In this document: positions 1-8,530 of the stretch, one piece after another | Numbering within the stretch: position 1 is the first letter of the stretch | How the letters are laid out: each line of letters opens with the position of its first letter | Source of the DNA: Symbiobacterium thermophilum IAM 14863 | GTDB taxonomy: Bacteria; Bacillota; Sulfobacillia; Symbiobacteriales; Symbiobacteriaceae | DNA length: 64,000 nucleotides | Direction of reading: 5' to 3' | Assembly (NCBI RefSeq): GCF_000009905.1 | Contig: NC_006177.1 | Location: 434,001-498,000, forward strand | Made by a program: the position numbers and the translations under genes | The notes under the pieces: model-generated | Seen by the model: the letters and a program-made list of their open reading frames with translations, nothing else | Told to the model about the DNA's origin: nothing | Database searches by the model: none

Positions 1-1
1 G

Positions 2-133
2 ACCGAGTACGGGCTGATCATCGCGCTGATCGCAGTCGTGCTGATCACGACCCTGACCGGCCTGAACAAGACCCTGGACAAGACCTTCAACAAGGTGACC
101 ACGCAGCTCAACAACACGGTCAACAAGAAGTAG
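2..133 (+). CDS. Flp/Fap-type pilin, 3' part
   Basis: The gene enters from the left edge; 43 codons plus TAG are visible. The first residues, TEYGLIIALIAVVLITT, are the typical Flp pilin core: the Glu-Tyr pair next to the prepilin peptidase site followed by a hydrophobic helix. A Lys/Asn/Thr-rich tail follows. In this family the Glu at position 5 and the helix drive assembly of thin Tad pili at the membrane. The convergent and divergent Tad genes next to it support the call. The cleavage-site Gly and the start codon lie outside the window. Confidence is good despite truncation. Confidence 0.85.
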   Translation, partial: TEYGLIIALIAVVLITTLTGLNKTLDKTFNKVTTQLNNTVNKK

Positions 134-150
134 AAAGTAGAGCGGGCCGG

Positions 151-171
151 GCCCCCTGCGCATCAGGGGGC
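151..171. terminator. Hairpin between converging pilin and tadC genes
   Basis: An 8-bp perfect stem (151-158 with 164-171) has a 5-nt loop and lies between the pilin stop and the end of tadC. There is no clear T-tract, so termination is inferred from position and stem strength. Confidence 0.6.
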
Positions 172-176
172 TTGGC

Positions 177-998
177 TCACGGACCCAGCTGGGTGAGGAA
201 GGCGTAGATCGCCGGACCGGCGGCCATGGCCAGAACGGCCGGCAGGACGAACAGCACGAGGGGCACGAGCAGCTTGACGCTGGCCTGAGCTCCGGCCTCC
301 TGCGCCAGCCGCCGGCGCCGGTCCCACGCCTCGGCGGCCTGGGCCCGCAGCGCAGCGGCCAGCCCTTCCGTGCCTTTCTCCATGGTCTGGACCAGGGCGC
401 CCACGGCGCGGGTGAGGTCGCGCACGTCCAGCCGCTGCGCCATCTCCAGGAGGGCCATGCCGGGCGGTTGTCCCATCCGGATTTCGGCCAGCGCGGACCG
501 CACCTCCCGTCCCAGCGGCGCTGCGGCGTTGCGGGCGTAATGGTCCAGGGCCGGCAGGAGCTGCATCCCGGATTCCGCCAGCACCGCCAGGGTGAAGAGA
601 AAGTAGGGCAGGTCCCGCTGCACCGCCCGGCGCCGGGCCGCCGCGGCGCGGGTCACCTCCAGGTCCGGCGCCTGGAAGGCCCAGACCGCCCCGGCGAAGC
701 CCAAGGTCGCCAGCCCGGGCCGGCCCAGCAGGGCGAGCAGCAGGGCGCAGGCCAGGGCGAGCCCAGCCAGCCGAATCTTGCGCAGCGCCAGCTCCTCCAG
801 GGTGAGCTCCAGGCCCGAGACCGCCAGCTCCCGCGCCAGTCGGCCCGAGGCCAGGATCCCGGCCAACCGGCTGGCCAGTCGCCGGACGGCTGGCCACCGC
901 GGGCCTGGCCAGGGCGCCTCCCCGCCGCCCTGCCGTCCCCGCGGCAGGAGCAGCAGGAAGACGGCGCCGGACAGGAACAGCGCGATGACGAGCGGCAC
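177..998 (-). CDS. tadC: TadC-like type II secretion F-domain membrane protein
   Basis: A 273-aa protein with a hydrophobic N terminus (about residues 3-20), a paired membrane region near residues 75-110 and a C-terminal pair near 240-270. These flank a cytoplasmic T2SS-F domain containing GMQLLPALDHYARNA. TadC and TadB form the inner-membrane platform on which the CpaF/TadA ATPase assembles Flp pili. The GTG start at 998 has GGGAGGG about 8 nt upstream. It is the last gene of the minus-strand tad operon and begins about 20 bases after tadB. The TadB/TadC assignment rests on order and sequence style. Confidence 0.8.
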   Translation of the reverse strand: MPLVIALFLSGAVFLLLLPRGRQGGGEAPWPGPRWPAVRRLASRLAGILASGRLARELAVSGLELTLEELALRKIRLAGLALACALLLALLGRPGLATLGFAGAVWAFQAPDLEVTRAAAARRRAVQRDLPYFLFTLAVLAESGMQLLPALDHYARNAAAPLGREVRSALAEIRMGQPPGMALLEMAQRLDVRDLTRAVGALVQTMEKGTEGLAAALRAQAAEAWDRRRRLAQEAGAQASVKLLVPLVLFVLPAVLAMAAGPAIYAFLTQLGP

Positions 999-1017
999 GG
1001 CCGCATCCCTCCCGCAT

Positions 1018-1830
1018 TTACATGTCGATGCTGGCGATGCGCTGGGCCATCCAATACCCTCCGGCCACCGCCAGCAGGATCAGCCCCAGGGCGGCCTGCC
1101 CCCACAGGGTCGCGTGGAACACCGCCAGGTAGGCGGGGTTGGTGACGCGCACCACGAGGTAGATGCCCAGGGGGATCATGGCGAGGATCGCCGCCTCGGT
1201 GCGCTTCTGGGCGGTGAGCACCTGGATCTCCCGCTCCACGGCGAGCCGGTCGGCGACCATCTGGGCCACGTTGCCCATCACCTCGACGATGTTGCCGCCC
1301 CGGCGCCGGGTGGTCACCAGGGCGTCGACCAGGGCGGCCAGCTCTTCCAGGGGCACGCGCGCCCGCAGGTCCAGCAGCGCCTCGTCCACCGGCGTGCCAA
1401 GTTCGACCTCCCGGGCGGTGAGTTCGATCTCCCGGATCAGCCCACCGCCCCCGGGGTGCAGCCGGGACAGTTCAACGGCGCACCGCTGCAGCGCGCGGGG
1501 GAGCGACTGGCCTGCCTTCAGGGATGTGGCCAGCGACAGCAGGGCTTCCTGCAGCTGGTCCCGCAGGGCTTGTGCCTCCCGGCGGGCCAGCGTGTCCCGG
1601 ACAGTGGCGAGGAGCAGGACGCCGGCCGGCAGGCTGATGAGCGCCGTCAACCAGGAGCCCGTGAGCAGCAGGACCAGGGCGAACGCCGCCACGGGCACGA
1701 GTCGCAACGCCCGGTCGGCCGGACCCGGCCGGAGGAAGCCGGGGAGTGTGACTCCCTCCGGACGCGGGCCAGCGGGCATGAGGGCCAGGAAGACCGCACC
1801 GGCCGACAGCAGTCCGATCAGCAGCCGCAT
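1018..1830 (-). CDS. tadB: TadB-like type II secretion F-domain membrane protein
   Basis: 270 aa starting MRLLIGLLSAGAVFLALMPA. The ATG at 1830 overlaps the cpaF stop (TGATG), indicating translational coupling, and a longer reading frame upstream of it only shadows cpaF. Hydrophobic segments lie at about residues 3-20 and 45-80 and two at the C terminus. The F domain includes EALLSLATSLKAGQSLPRAL and RRRGGNIVEVMGN, typical of TadB. With TadC it would form the membrane platform of the Flp pilus machine. Confidence 0.82.
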   Translation of the reverse strand: MRLLIGLLSAGAVFLALMPAGPRPEGVTLPGFLRPGPADRALRLVPVAAFALVLLLTGSWLTALISLPAGVLLLATVRDTLARREAQALRDQLQEALLSLATSLKAGQSLPRALQRCAVELSRLHPGGGGLIREIELTAREVELGTPVDEALLDLRARVPLEELAALVDALVTTRRRGGNIVEVMGNVAQMVADRLAVEREIQVLTAQKRTEAAILAMIPLGIYLVVRVTNPAYLAVFHATLWGQAALGLILLAVAGGYWMAQRIASIDM

Positions 1831-3152
1831 CACAACCCCTCCGGCAGCGGGATGCCGGCCATCCGGAACTTCTCCCGACGGGCGACCTGCCGTCCCGCGG
1901 GCAGCAGTTCCCCGGCCTCCAGGTCGTACCGGAACACGGGCTCGACGATGACCTCCCCGCCGTGCACTCCGACCACCTCCACGATCTGCAGGAGCTTGCG
2001 CGAGCCGTCGGCCAGTCGTTCCAGATGCAGGATGAAGTCCACGGCGGCTGCCACCTGCTGGCGGATGGCCGAAAGGGGCAGCTCGACCCCTGACATGAGC
2101 GCCATGGTCTCGATCCGGGCCAGCGCGTCCCGGGCGGAGTTGGCGTGCACGGTGGTCAACGATCCGTCGTGGCCCGTGTTCATGGCTTGCAGCATATCCA
2201 GGGCCTCCCCGCCGCGACACTCGCCCACGATGATCCGGTCGGGGCGCATCCGCAGCGAGGCCCGCACCAGGTCCCGGATGGACAGCGCTCCCCTGCCTTC
2301 GACGTTGGGCGGCCGGGCCTCCAGGCTGACCAGGTTAGGTAGTCCCGTGAGCTGCAGCTCGGCGGAGTCCTCGATGGAGATCACCCGCTCATGCGGCGGA
2401 ATCTTCATGGACAGGGCGTTGAGGAAGGTGGTCTTGCCGGTGGACGTGCCCCCCGAGACGACGAGGTTGCACCGGGCCCGGACCAACCGCTCCAGGAACT
2501 CCGCCGCTGGCGGCGTCAGGGTCCCGCGCTCCACCATTTGCTCGAGGGTCATGGGACGGCTGGGGAACTTGCGGATGGTCAGCACGGGTCCGATCAGCGA
2601 CACGGGGGGCAGGACGACGTGCACCCGGGCGCCGCCGGGCAGGCGTGCGTCCACGATCGGCGTGGCCTCGTCCACCTTGCGGTTGACCCGCGCGACGATC
2701 CGCTCGATCAGGTGCAGGAGATCCGCCTCGCTCTCAAAGGCCAGGGGACGGCCGTCCTCGGCCACCGCCAGCTCCGGGTGGCCGTCCCGCTCCACAAAGA
2801 CCCGGTCCGGCCCGTTGACCATGATCTCCTTCACACTGTCGTCCTGCAGGAGCGGGTCCAGAATGCCGAAGCCGTAGATCTGGAACTGAAGCCGGTCGAC
2901 CAGGGCCGCCTTTTCGGCGTGCGTGGGGTTGAGGTAGGGAAAGCGCTCCGCCAGGACCTCCTCGAGCAGGGACCAGAGGTAGTCCCGCGCCTCCCGGTCG
3001 ACCATCGCCCCCAGGGGCGCGCCGCCGCCCCGCAGCCGTTCCCGTACGGCTTCGATCACGGGACGGAACCGGTCGTGCGCCCGCTTGGCCGGCGCACCGC
3101 CGCCGGCCCGCTCCTGGCGGCGCTCCATCAGCTGTCGCAGTCCGCCGTTCAT
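1830..3152 (-). CDS. cpaF: CpaF/TadA pilus assembly ATPase
   Basis: 440 aa, full length for the CpaF branch of type II/IV secretion ATPases. It powers Flp pilus assembly at the cytoplasmic membrane. Visible motifs are a Walker A GGTSTGKTT near residue 234, an Asp box ISIEDSAELQL, a Walker B region RMRPDRIIVGECRGGEALDML, and a His-box segment GHDGSLTTVHANSARDAL. The ATG at 3152 has AGGAGG 9 nt upstream and overlaps the stop of the preceding gene (ATGA). A longer open frame extends upstream but only shadows that neighbour. Confidence 0.93.
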   Translation of the reverse strand: MNGGLRQLMERRQERAGGGAPAKRAHDRFRPVIEAVRERLRGGGAPLGAMVDREARDYLWSLLEEVLAERFPYLNPTHAEKAALVDRLQFQIYGFGILDPLLQDDSVKEIMVNGPDRVFVERDGHPELAVAEDGRPLAFESEADLLHLIERIVARVNRKVDEATPIVDARLPGGARVHVVLPPVSLIGPVLTIRKFPSRPMTLEQMVERGTLTPPAAEFLERLVRARCNLVVSGGTSTGKTTFLNALSMKIPPHERVISIEDSAELQLTGLPNLVSLEARPPNVEGRGALSIRDLVRASLRMRPDRIIVGECRGGEALDMLQAMNTGHDGSLTTVHANSARDALARIETMALMSGVELPLSAIRQQVAAAVDFILHLERLADGSRKLLQIVEVVGVHGGEVIVEPVFRYDLEAGELLPAGRQVARREKFRMAGIPLPEGL

Positions 3153-4270
3153 GTGCCCGCCACCTCCTGCACAAGGGCATCGACCAGCCGCTCCAGGGCC
3201 CGGGCCGCGCCGCCGCCCGGCCGGAAGCCGCAGAACCGCCCGGACGGGTCCACCGCGGGGCGTGACTCCTCGGGCACCCGGACGGCGGGCCTGTACGGCA
3301 GGAACGCCAGGGCCTCCTCGACGGACGGCGGCGCGGGTTCCCGCCACCGGTTGAGCACCGGGTGAACGCGCTCCGGGGGAACCTGCAGGCCGGCGAGCAG
3401 CGATTCGACCTGTACGAACCTGTAGGCGGAGACGGCGTCCGGCAGGCCGATCAGGCAGACCGCATCCGACGCGGCGATCGCCGCCGCGGCCGTAAGGGTC
3501 ATCTCCGCCGGCGTGTCCACCAGTGCAAAGGTGCATCCGCAAGGGCCCAAGAGCCGCAACACCGCTTCCACCAGGTCGGGGTGAAGCTCGTCCATGACCG
3601 CGGGGCCGGCGCTGGGGAGCAGGTGGAGCCCGGGTTCGACCGCGCGCAGCGCCGCCGCGACCCGCTCCGGCCCGCAGGGGTCACTCAAGAGCTCCTCGGG
3701 TGGGAGCCCGACCAGCTCTTCCCACCCGCCGCCGGGCCGGAGGCCCAGGAGCGGGGCCGCGCCGCCCCCGCCGCTGACCTCCACGACCGCCACGGTCTGC
3801 CCGCGGCCGTGCAGCGACCGGGCGGCGTGCAGAAGCAGGGAGGTCGTGCCCGCGCCCCCCCGGGGCGAGTGAAAGGCGATCACATGTCCGATCTGTGCGG
3901 ATCCCGCACCCAGCCCGAGCAGCCGGCGCAGCAGGGTGGCGGCGCGGGCGGGATCGGCGTCCGGGCAGAGGGTGAGGCCCAGGTCCGCGGCCCGGCGGCG
4001 CAGGGGCGCAGACGCGGGGCCGCCGGCGAGGCAGAGCACGGCATATCCGGCCGCGGCCAGCTCCTGCGCGCAGGAGAGCCCCTCCAGACCCAAGCCGGCG
4101 TCGAGGACGACCGCGTGGGCGGGCGATTCGGACAGGCGGTCGAGCAGGCTGTCCACGTCGGGTGCGCTGAAGGACACCGAAAGCTGCAGGGCCGGGTGGG
4201 CCGCGAGCCAGCCCTCCAGGCGCCGGGCGGCGGCGGGGGGGAGGCCGCACAGGGCTACGCGGAGCGTCAC
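3149..4270 (-). CDS. TadZ/CpaE-like MinD-family protein
   Basis: 373 aa with a GTG start overlapping the upstream cpaB stop (GTGA). The N-terminal ~125 residues look like a receiver-type fold (VVLDAGLGLEGLSCAQELAAAG). A ParA/MinD-type ATPase half follows, with the deviant P-loop region HSPRGGAGTTSLLLHAARSL near residue 140. The standard Walker A lysines are not obvious: the loop reads RGGAGTTS rather than KGGVGKTT, a known variation in TadZ proteins. Members of this family mark the site of Tad pilus assembly at the membrane. Gene order between cpaB and cpaF supports the call. Confidence 0.8.
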   Translation of the reverse strand: MTLRVALCGLPPAAARRLEGWLAAHPALQLSVSFSAPDVDSLLDRLSESPAHAVVLDAGLGLEGLSCAQELAAAGYAVLCLAGGPASAPLRRRAADLGLTLCPDADPARAATLLRRLLGLGAGSAQIGHVIAFHSPRGGAGTTSLLLHAARSLHGRGQTVAVVEVSGGGGAAPLLGLRPGGGWEELVGLPPEELLSDPCGPERVAAALRAVEPGLHLLPSAGPAVMDELHPDLVEAVLRLLGPCGCTFALVDTPAEMTLTAAAAIAASDAVCLIGLPDAVSAYRFVQVESLLAGLQVPPERVHPVLNRWREPAPPSVEEALAFLPYRPAVRVPEESRPAVDPSGRFCGFRPGGGAARALERLVDALVQEVAGT

Positions 4271-4869
4271 CGCAGGAGTCCCTCCAGGCGGCGCACGACC
4301 TTGACCGTCACCCCGTCGGCGGCGGCAATCACCAGCGGCACCTGTTCCTCGGGGACGAGCACGCTCACCCGGTCGGACTCCGCCTGCACCACCCGGGCGC
4401 CGGTCAGGATGCGCAGGGCTTCGCCGTCCCCGGTGACGACGTACAGGTCGACCTCCTCGGTGGGTTGAAGCTCCGGCGGCCCGACCCACTCGGTCCGCAG
4501 ACTGACGACCCGCAGCGCTTCGGGCGGCGTGACGTCGGCGGAGGGCGGGACGGGGCTCACGTTTCCGGCGGGGATGAGCGGCTCGCCCGGACGGATGGCG
4601 CGGGTGGCGTACCACCCGTCAGGGGTGTCGGAGGCGGTACGGGGCAGCGCCTCCCTGGCCAGGAGCTGCCTGGTGGGACCGTCCACCTCGACCCGCTGGA
4701 GCATCTCCTCCTTCAGCTGCGTTCCCGGCAAGATCTCCCGGCGGGCGACCCAGACGATTTCGGTGCCGGACCCGGCAGCGACCCCGATCCCCCCGAGGTA
4801 GAGGAAGGTGAGCAGGCCAGCCGCGGCGGCGCATAGAGCTGCCAGGAGATAGCGCGTCCGGGAATTCAT
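4267..4869 (-). CDS. cpaB: CpaB/RcpC-like Flp pilus assembly protein
   Basis: 200 aa with an N-terminal membrane anchor (LAALCAAAAGLLTFLYLGGI) and a SAF-type domain (EIVWVARREILPGTQLKEEML ... ATRAIRPGEPLIPAG) that CpaB/RcpC proteins use in the cell envelope. The ATG at 4869 is chosen because AGGAGG lies 8 nt upstream; a GTG three codons earlier sits inside that site. First gene of the minus-strand tad operon, so its promoter must lie in 4870-4962, shared with the divergent TadE-like genes. Confidence 0.78.
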   Translation of the reverse strand: MNSRTRYLLAALCAAAAGLLTFLYLGGIGVAAGSGTEIVWVARREILPGTQLKEEMLQRVEVDGPTRQLLAREALPRTASDTPDGWYATRAIRPGEPLIPAGNVSPVPPSADVTPPEALRVVSLRTEWVGPPELQPTEEVDLYVVTGDGEALRILTGARVVQAESDRVSVLVPEEQVPLVIAAADGVTVKVVRRLEGLLR

Positions 4870-4962
4870 TCCAGTCACCTCCTGCCTCTAATCACGGACC
4901 AGGAGGCGCAATGGTTCAACGGATCATATCGATGTGGTTACACGCTGAAGCGTTTGGGGGTG

Positions 4963-5694
4963 ATGGCCTTGCGGCGACGGCCGGTTGATCAGCGAGGGGG
5001 CGCGGCCGTGGAGATCGCGCTGGTCCTCCCGGCGCTGGTGCTGCTGGTGATCGGAGGCTGGGTCGCGGGGTACATGACCTTTGCCAAGATGGCCCTGGCG
5101 ATGGCGGCCAACCGGGCGGCCCGGGAGTTTGCCGCCGCGGTGAGCCTCCATGACCGGCTGAAAGAGCCGGAACGCGCCTACCGGTACGACGGAGGTTTTG
5201 CCGAGAGCTTCGGCCTGCCGCGGTGGGCCGTGCACGCCCTCATCATGCGGACGCAGGCCGCCCCGGGGCCCAGCAGGTCCGACCAGGCGGTGGTGGTGGC
5301 CATGTGCTACCGGCTGCCGCTGGCCCTGCCTGGGGGGCTGCCCGCAGGCGTTCGGACGGCGGAGGCGGCAGCCGGGTCCTGGAGGGAGATCCGGAGCGAG
5401 GCGGAGGAGTGGGAGGCGCTACTGCGCAGGGCCGAGGCGCTTGCCGCGCGCGGGGAGCAACTGACCGGGCAGGCCCGGTGGGCGGCCGACCTGTGGCGGC
5501 AGGTGATCGAGGGGCCGCCGGCCGACTTCACCCCCCTGGACGGCGCGGACCTGCAGGGGCCCGAGGGCTTGGAGCAGGCGGCCCGGAAGCTGTGCGAACC
5601 GCCGGCAGGCGACGGTCGGTCGCTGATCGTGACCGCCCGTGCGGCCTACCTTCTCCAGACCGTGTTTGAGCCGGAGGGAGGCGGGCGCCGATGA
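4963..5694 (+). CDS. TadE-like pseudopilin protein
   Basis: About 243 aa. A short basic N terminus is followed by GGAAVEIALVLPALVLLVIG, the TadE-type motif (Gly, then Glu five residues later, then a hydrophobic helix) processed by prepilin peptidase. The rest is a helical domain of unknown fold. TadE/F proteins are pseudopilins needed for Flp pilus assembly. The ATG at 4963 is one option; GTG 4960 and TTG 4954 are also in frame and no strong ribosome site separates them. Divergent from cpaB; its stop overlaps the next start (ATGA). Confidence 0.75.
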   Translation: MALRRRPVDQRGGAAVEIALVLPALVLLVIGGWVAGYMTFAKMALAMAANRAAREFAAAVSLHDRLKEPERAYRYDGGFAESFGLPRWAVHALIMRTQAAPGPSRSDQAVVVAMCYRLPLALPGGLPAGVRTAEAAAGSWREIRSEAEEWEALLRRAEALAARGEQLTGQARWAADLWRQVIEGPPADFTPLDGADLQGPEGLEQAARKLCEPPAGDGRSLIVTARAAYLLQTVFEPEGGGRR

Positions 5695-6398
5695 GGAAAG
5701 TTCTCGCGGGGGTGAGGGGGTCGATCGCCGTGGAGACGGCGATCACGCTGCCCCTGGTGCTGCTGCTCACGGTGGGCGGGATCTCCGTCCTGCTGTGGCT
5801 CCACCACAAGACGTGGATGCAGGCCCTGGTAGCCGGGACGGCGCGCGAGCGGGCGGCCGACGCCGCCTGGACCGGCTACTACAAAGACATCCGCGACAGC
5901 CTGCGCGCATCCGGTTCCGGCCTGGTGCTGGCCGACGTGCGGCTGTTCAGCTTCCACCTGCCCGTTGACCCGCCCTTCGTCGTGGCCGGCGCGTGCGCGG
6001 CCCCGGCGGGCCGGGTGCCGCGCATCGGAACGTATGGCGCCCCCGGCGCCGGTTCCGGCGTAACTGCACCGACCGACGGAGGCGGCTGGCTGTCGCCCGT
6101 GCAGGCCCTGCGGGGGCAGATCAGCCGCTGGCTGGAGCGGCTGGAGGGGCTGGCGGCAGAGGCGGAGGACCACGCTGATGCCGCGGTGATGCTGGCTGAG
6201 CAGGCGGTGTGGTACCGGCGGGTGGCCGACAACCTCGCCGGAGGCGACCCGTTCCGGGTGCGGCAGGCGGTGGACTACCTCGCGGGCGCGGCGGTGGAGG
6301 AAGTGGCGGCGCTGCCCTGCCGGACCGACGGCTCCGGCGAGGTGGTGCTCACGGCGAAGGCGGTGATCCAGGGTGAGCGGACGTTCGGCCAGCGGTAG
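5691..6398 (+). CDS. Second TadE-like pseudopilin protein
   Basis: 235 aa, starting at an ATG overlapping the previous stop. It has the same architecture: MRKVLAGVRGSIAVETAITL, a Gly-x4-Glu prepilin-like motif leading into a long hydrophobic helix, then a soluble domain (about residues 40-230) that is not recognisable by eye. Probably a second minor pseudopilin (TadE/TadF type) co-transcribed with its neighbours. The 3' end overlaps the next gene by 26 bases. Confidence 0.72.
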   Translation: MRKVLAGVRGSIAVETAITLPLVLLLTVGGISVLLWLHHKTWMQALVAGTARERAADAAWTGYYKDIRDSLRASGSGLVLADVRLFSFHLPVDPPFVVAGACAAPAGRVPRIGTYGAPGAGSGVTAPTDGGGWLSPVQALRGQISRWLERLEGLAAEAEDHADAAVMLAEQAVWYRRVADNLAGGDPFRVRQAVDYLAGAAVEEVAALPCRTDGSGEVVLTAKAVIQGERTFGQR

Positions 6399-7380
6399 GC
6401 GCTGCGAGGCCGGCTACGCGTCCGTCTACGTCGCGCTGGTGGTCAGCCTGGTGCTGGTCCCCCTGACCCTCATCGTGATCGACTTCACCACGCTGGCCTA
6501 CTGGCGGGCGAAGCTGCAGGGCACGGCGGACGCGCTGGCCATCGGCGCGGTGCTGGAGACCCGGGAGTTCCACATTCCCATCCCCACCGAGTTCGTTGGT
6601 TACTTCCCCGTCAACGGCTTCCTGATCAACGCTCTCCACCTGAGCAACCTGAAGCCGGGCGGTGTTCACACACGGGTCGAGCCCAAGCTGGAGCGGCTGG
6701 TGGAGCTGAACCGGGACCGGATGGGCGCGCAGGTCGAGGTGCGGGCGGGCGACGCCCGGGTTCTGCCCGCGGGCAACTTCCTCTCGCCCTTCATGTACGT
6801 GCACATCCCGGTGGAGGCGGAGGTGCCGCTCCTGACCCCGCTGCTGGGGACGCTCCTCGGCAGCGATCACCCGAACCGGGTCACGCTGCGGGCCGAGAGC
6901 TGCGCCGCCGCCTGGTACCGGCCGGATGCCTGGGTGCACCGGTGGTGGGACGCCGACCCCGAGACGCTGGTCAAGACCATCGACGCGGTCATCAACGTCA
7001 CGGACGAGCCGCAGAAGTACTACCGGCTGATCAACTGCGTCGACGAGGCGGCGGACGTGCTCTCGCTGCTGGAAATCGTCGCCCGGGAGCACCTCGCGCG
7101 CGATCCCGAAGCCCGGGAGTTCCTGGAGCAGTGGATGGGCAACCGGCCTCAGCCGCGGGAGATGCAGCGGGCGCGGAAGGGGCTGGAGCGGCTGCCGGAG
7201 CGCTGCGGCCCGGACGACCCCTGCGTCGACGGCTCCCGGGAATCCATCGAGGAGTGGGCCCGCAGCACCGTGGAACGGCGCAGGGCGGAGGAGGAAGAGG
7301 CCAAGAAGCGCGAGGAGGCCGCCCGCAGGGCGGCCGGGAAGGACGCGGAGAGGAACGCGGCCGGCGGAGACGATCCCTGA
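6373..7380 (+). CDS. TadG-like membrane-anchored pilus protein
   Basis: 335 aa, GTG start inside the preceding gene. The N terminus EAGYASVYVALVVSLVLVPL resembles a Flp/TadE/TadG anchor, and YWRAKLQGTADALAIGAVLE matches the helix after the membrane segment in TadG-like proteins (the aligned Ala-Asp-Ala-x-Ala-Ala pattern). The C terminus (about 285-335) is a charged Glu/Lys/Arg/Ala-rich tail, probably helical. Likely the third gene of the divergent pseudopilin operon; no von Willebrand domain is evident, so exact subfamily is uncertain. Confidence 0.65.
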   Translation: MSGRSASGRRCEAGYASVYVALVVSLVLVPLTLIVIDFTTLAYWRAKLQGTADALAIGAVLETREFHIPIPTEFVGYFPVNGFLINALHLSNLKPGGVHTRVEPKLERLVELNRDRMGAQVEVRAGDARVLPAGNFLSPFMYVHIPVEAEVPLLTPLLGTLLGSDHPNRVTLRAESCAAAWYRPDAWVHRWWDADPETLVKTIDAVINVTDEPQKYYRLINCVDEAADVLSLLEIVAREHLARDPEAREFLEQWMGNRPQPREMQRARKGLERLPERCGPDDPCVDGSRESIEEWARSTVERRRAEEEEAKKREEAARRAAGKDAERNAAGGDDP

Positions 7381-7388
7381 ACGGATCA

Positions 7389-7408
7389 GCCGCCCCGCAG
7401 GGGGCGGC
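7389..7408. terminator. Strong GC hairpin after the TadG-like gene
   Basis: An 8-bp perfect stem GCCGCCCC/GGGGCGGC with a 4-nt loop lies 8 bases past the stop codon and just before the convergent gene's end. No T-run, so it may act in both directions with limited efficiency. Confidence 0.65.
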
Positions 7409-7425
7409 TCATCAGCGGCTGCGCC

Positions 7426-8337
7426 TCACCGCGGTTCGGGGCGCAGGTACGAAAGCCCCCGCTCCAGCGGCGTGAGCGTGAGCCCCAGGTCTTGCAGCAC
7501 CTGCCCGTTGTCCACGGGCTCCTCCATCAGCACGAAGTCCACGGCTCCGGGGGAGAGCGGCGGCGTGGGCAGGAACTGCAGCGGCCAGGCCGCCGCCTTC
7601 ATCAGCCAGGCGGGGCTGTGCAGGAGCGGCCGGCGCCTGCCCATGACCCACAGCATGGTGCGGATGATCTCGTCCATGGTCAGCTCCTGCGGCCCGCCGA
7701 TGTCGTAGGTCCGGTTCAGCGCCGCACCGGTGCGGAGGCTGGCGGCGACGGCGTCCGCCAGGTCCTCGACGTAGAGCGGCTGCACACGGGTCCGGCCGCT
7801 CCCGATGACGGGCACGAAGGGCAGGAGCCGGGCGAACGTGGCGAACTTGTTCAGGCTGCGGTCCTCCGGGCCGTAGACCCACGAGGGGCGGAAGATGGTG
7901 TAGGGGATGCCGCTCTCCCGGATCGCCTTCTCCGCCATGAGCTTGGCGCGGAACCACGGCTTGGTCTGCCCCTCCCGGGTCCCGGCCCCGGAGATGTACA
8001 CGAACCGGCTAACGCCGGCTTTGCGGGCCGCCCCGACCAGGCGCACGGTCCCCTCGCCGTCCACGCGGATGTAGGTGTGCCCCCGGCGGGGGTTCTCCAC
8101 CGGGTGGTTGGGAAACTGCACCGCGCAGACCACGATCTCCGCGCCGGCCAGGGCGGGGCCCAGCGTCGCCCCGTCGGTGACGTCTCCCGCGCGCACCTCC
8201 ACCCCGTCCGGGACTCGCCCGCGCGCTTTCCCGGGGTCCCGGGACATGACGATCACCCGGTGCCCGTCCTGCGTCAGGCGGCGCACGATGTACGAGCCGA
8301 TGAAGCCGGTCCCGCCCGCGACCAGTACGACAGCCAT
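7426..8337 (-). CDS. NAD(P)-binding NmrA/atypical SDR family protein
   Basis: 303 aa. Starts with VVLVAGGTGFIGSYIVRRL, a Rossmann GxxGxxG dinucleotide site, followed by VRAGDVTDGATLGPALAGAEIVV, the segment where atypical short-chain dehydrogenases of the NDUFA9/complex-I-assembly-like group contact the cofactor. A Tyr-containing IFRPSWVYGPEDRSLNKF segment aligns with the substrate region. The catalytic YxxxK motif is not evident, as is usual in this group, so it may bind cofactor without classical reduction. The ATG at 8337 has AGGAGGGAG upstream. Physiological substrate unknown. Confidence 0.8.
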   Translation of the reverse strand: MAVVLVAGGTGFIGSYIVRRLTQDGHRVIVMSRDPGKARGRVPDGVEVRAGDVTDGATLGPALAGAEIVVCAVQFPNHPVENPRRGHTYIRVDGEGTVRLVGAARKAGVSRFVYISGAGTREGQTKPWFRAKLMAEKAIRESGIPYTIFRPSWVYGPEDRSLNKFATFARLLPFVPVIGSGRTRVQPLYVEDLADAVAASLRTGAALNRTYDIGGPQELTMDEIIRTMLWVMGRRRPLLHSPAWLMKAAAWPLQFLPTPPLSPGAVDFVLMEEPVDNGQVLQDLGLTLTPLERGLSYLRPEPR

Positions 8338-8459
8338 CGCGACTCCCTCCTGCTTCCGCCGCTGCCATTCCACTTCATCGTAGCGAGAACGGGCCGAAAA
8401 GGACAGCGGCCCGGGTATCGTTGTCCGAAAAGTGCCAGCAGGAGCCTGGAAGGTCGATC

Positions 8460-8489
8460 TTGATCATACTGTACCCCGTGGGGTATTAT
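8460..8489 (+). promoter_or_regulatory. Promoter of DUF302 gene with embedded palindrome
   Basis: TTGATC (8460-8465) and TATTAT (8484-8489) are separated by 18 bp. The palindrome TACCCCGTGGGGTA (8472-8485) fills the spacer and touches the -10 box, so a bound repressor would block polymerase. The AT-flanked CCCC/GGGG layout resembles CsoR/CstR-family operators. The regulator itself is not in the window. Confidence 0.6.
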
Positions 8490-8530
8490 GGAGGCGTGCG
8501 CCTGAGATCATGATCCATGGGGGTGTTCTT

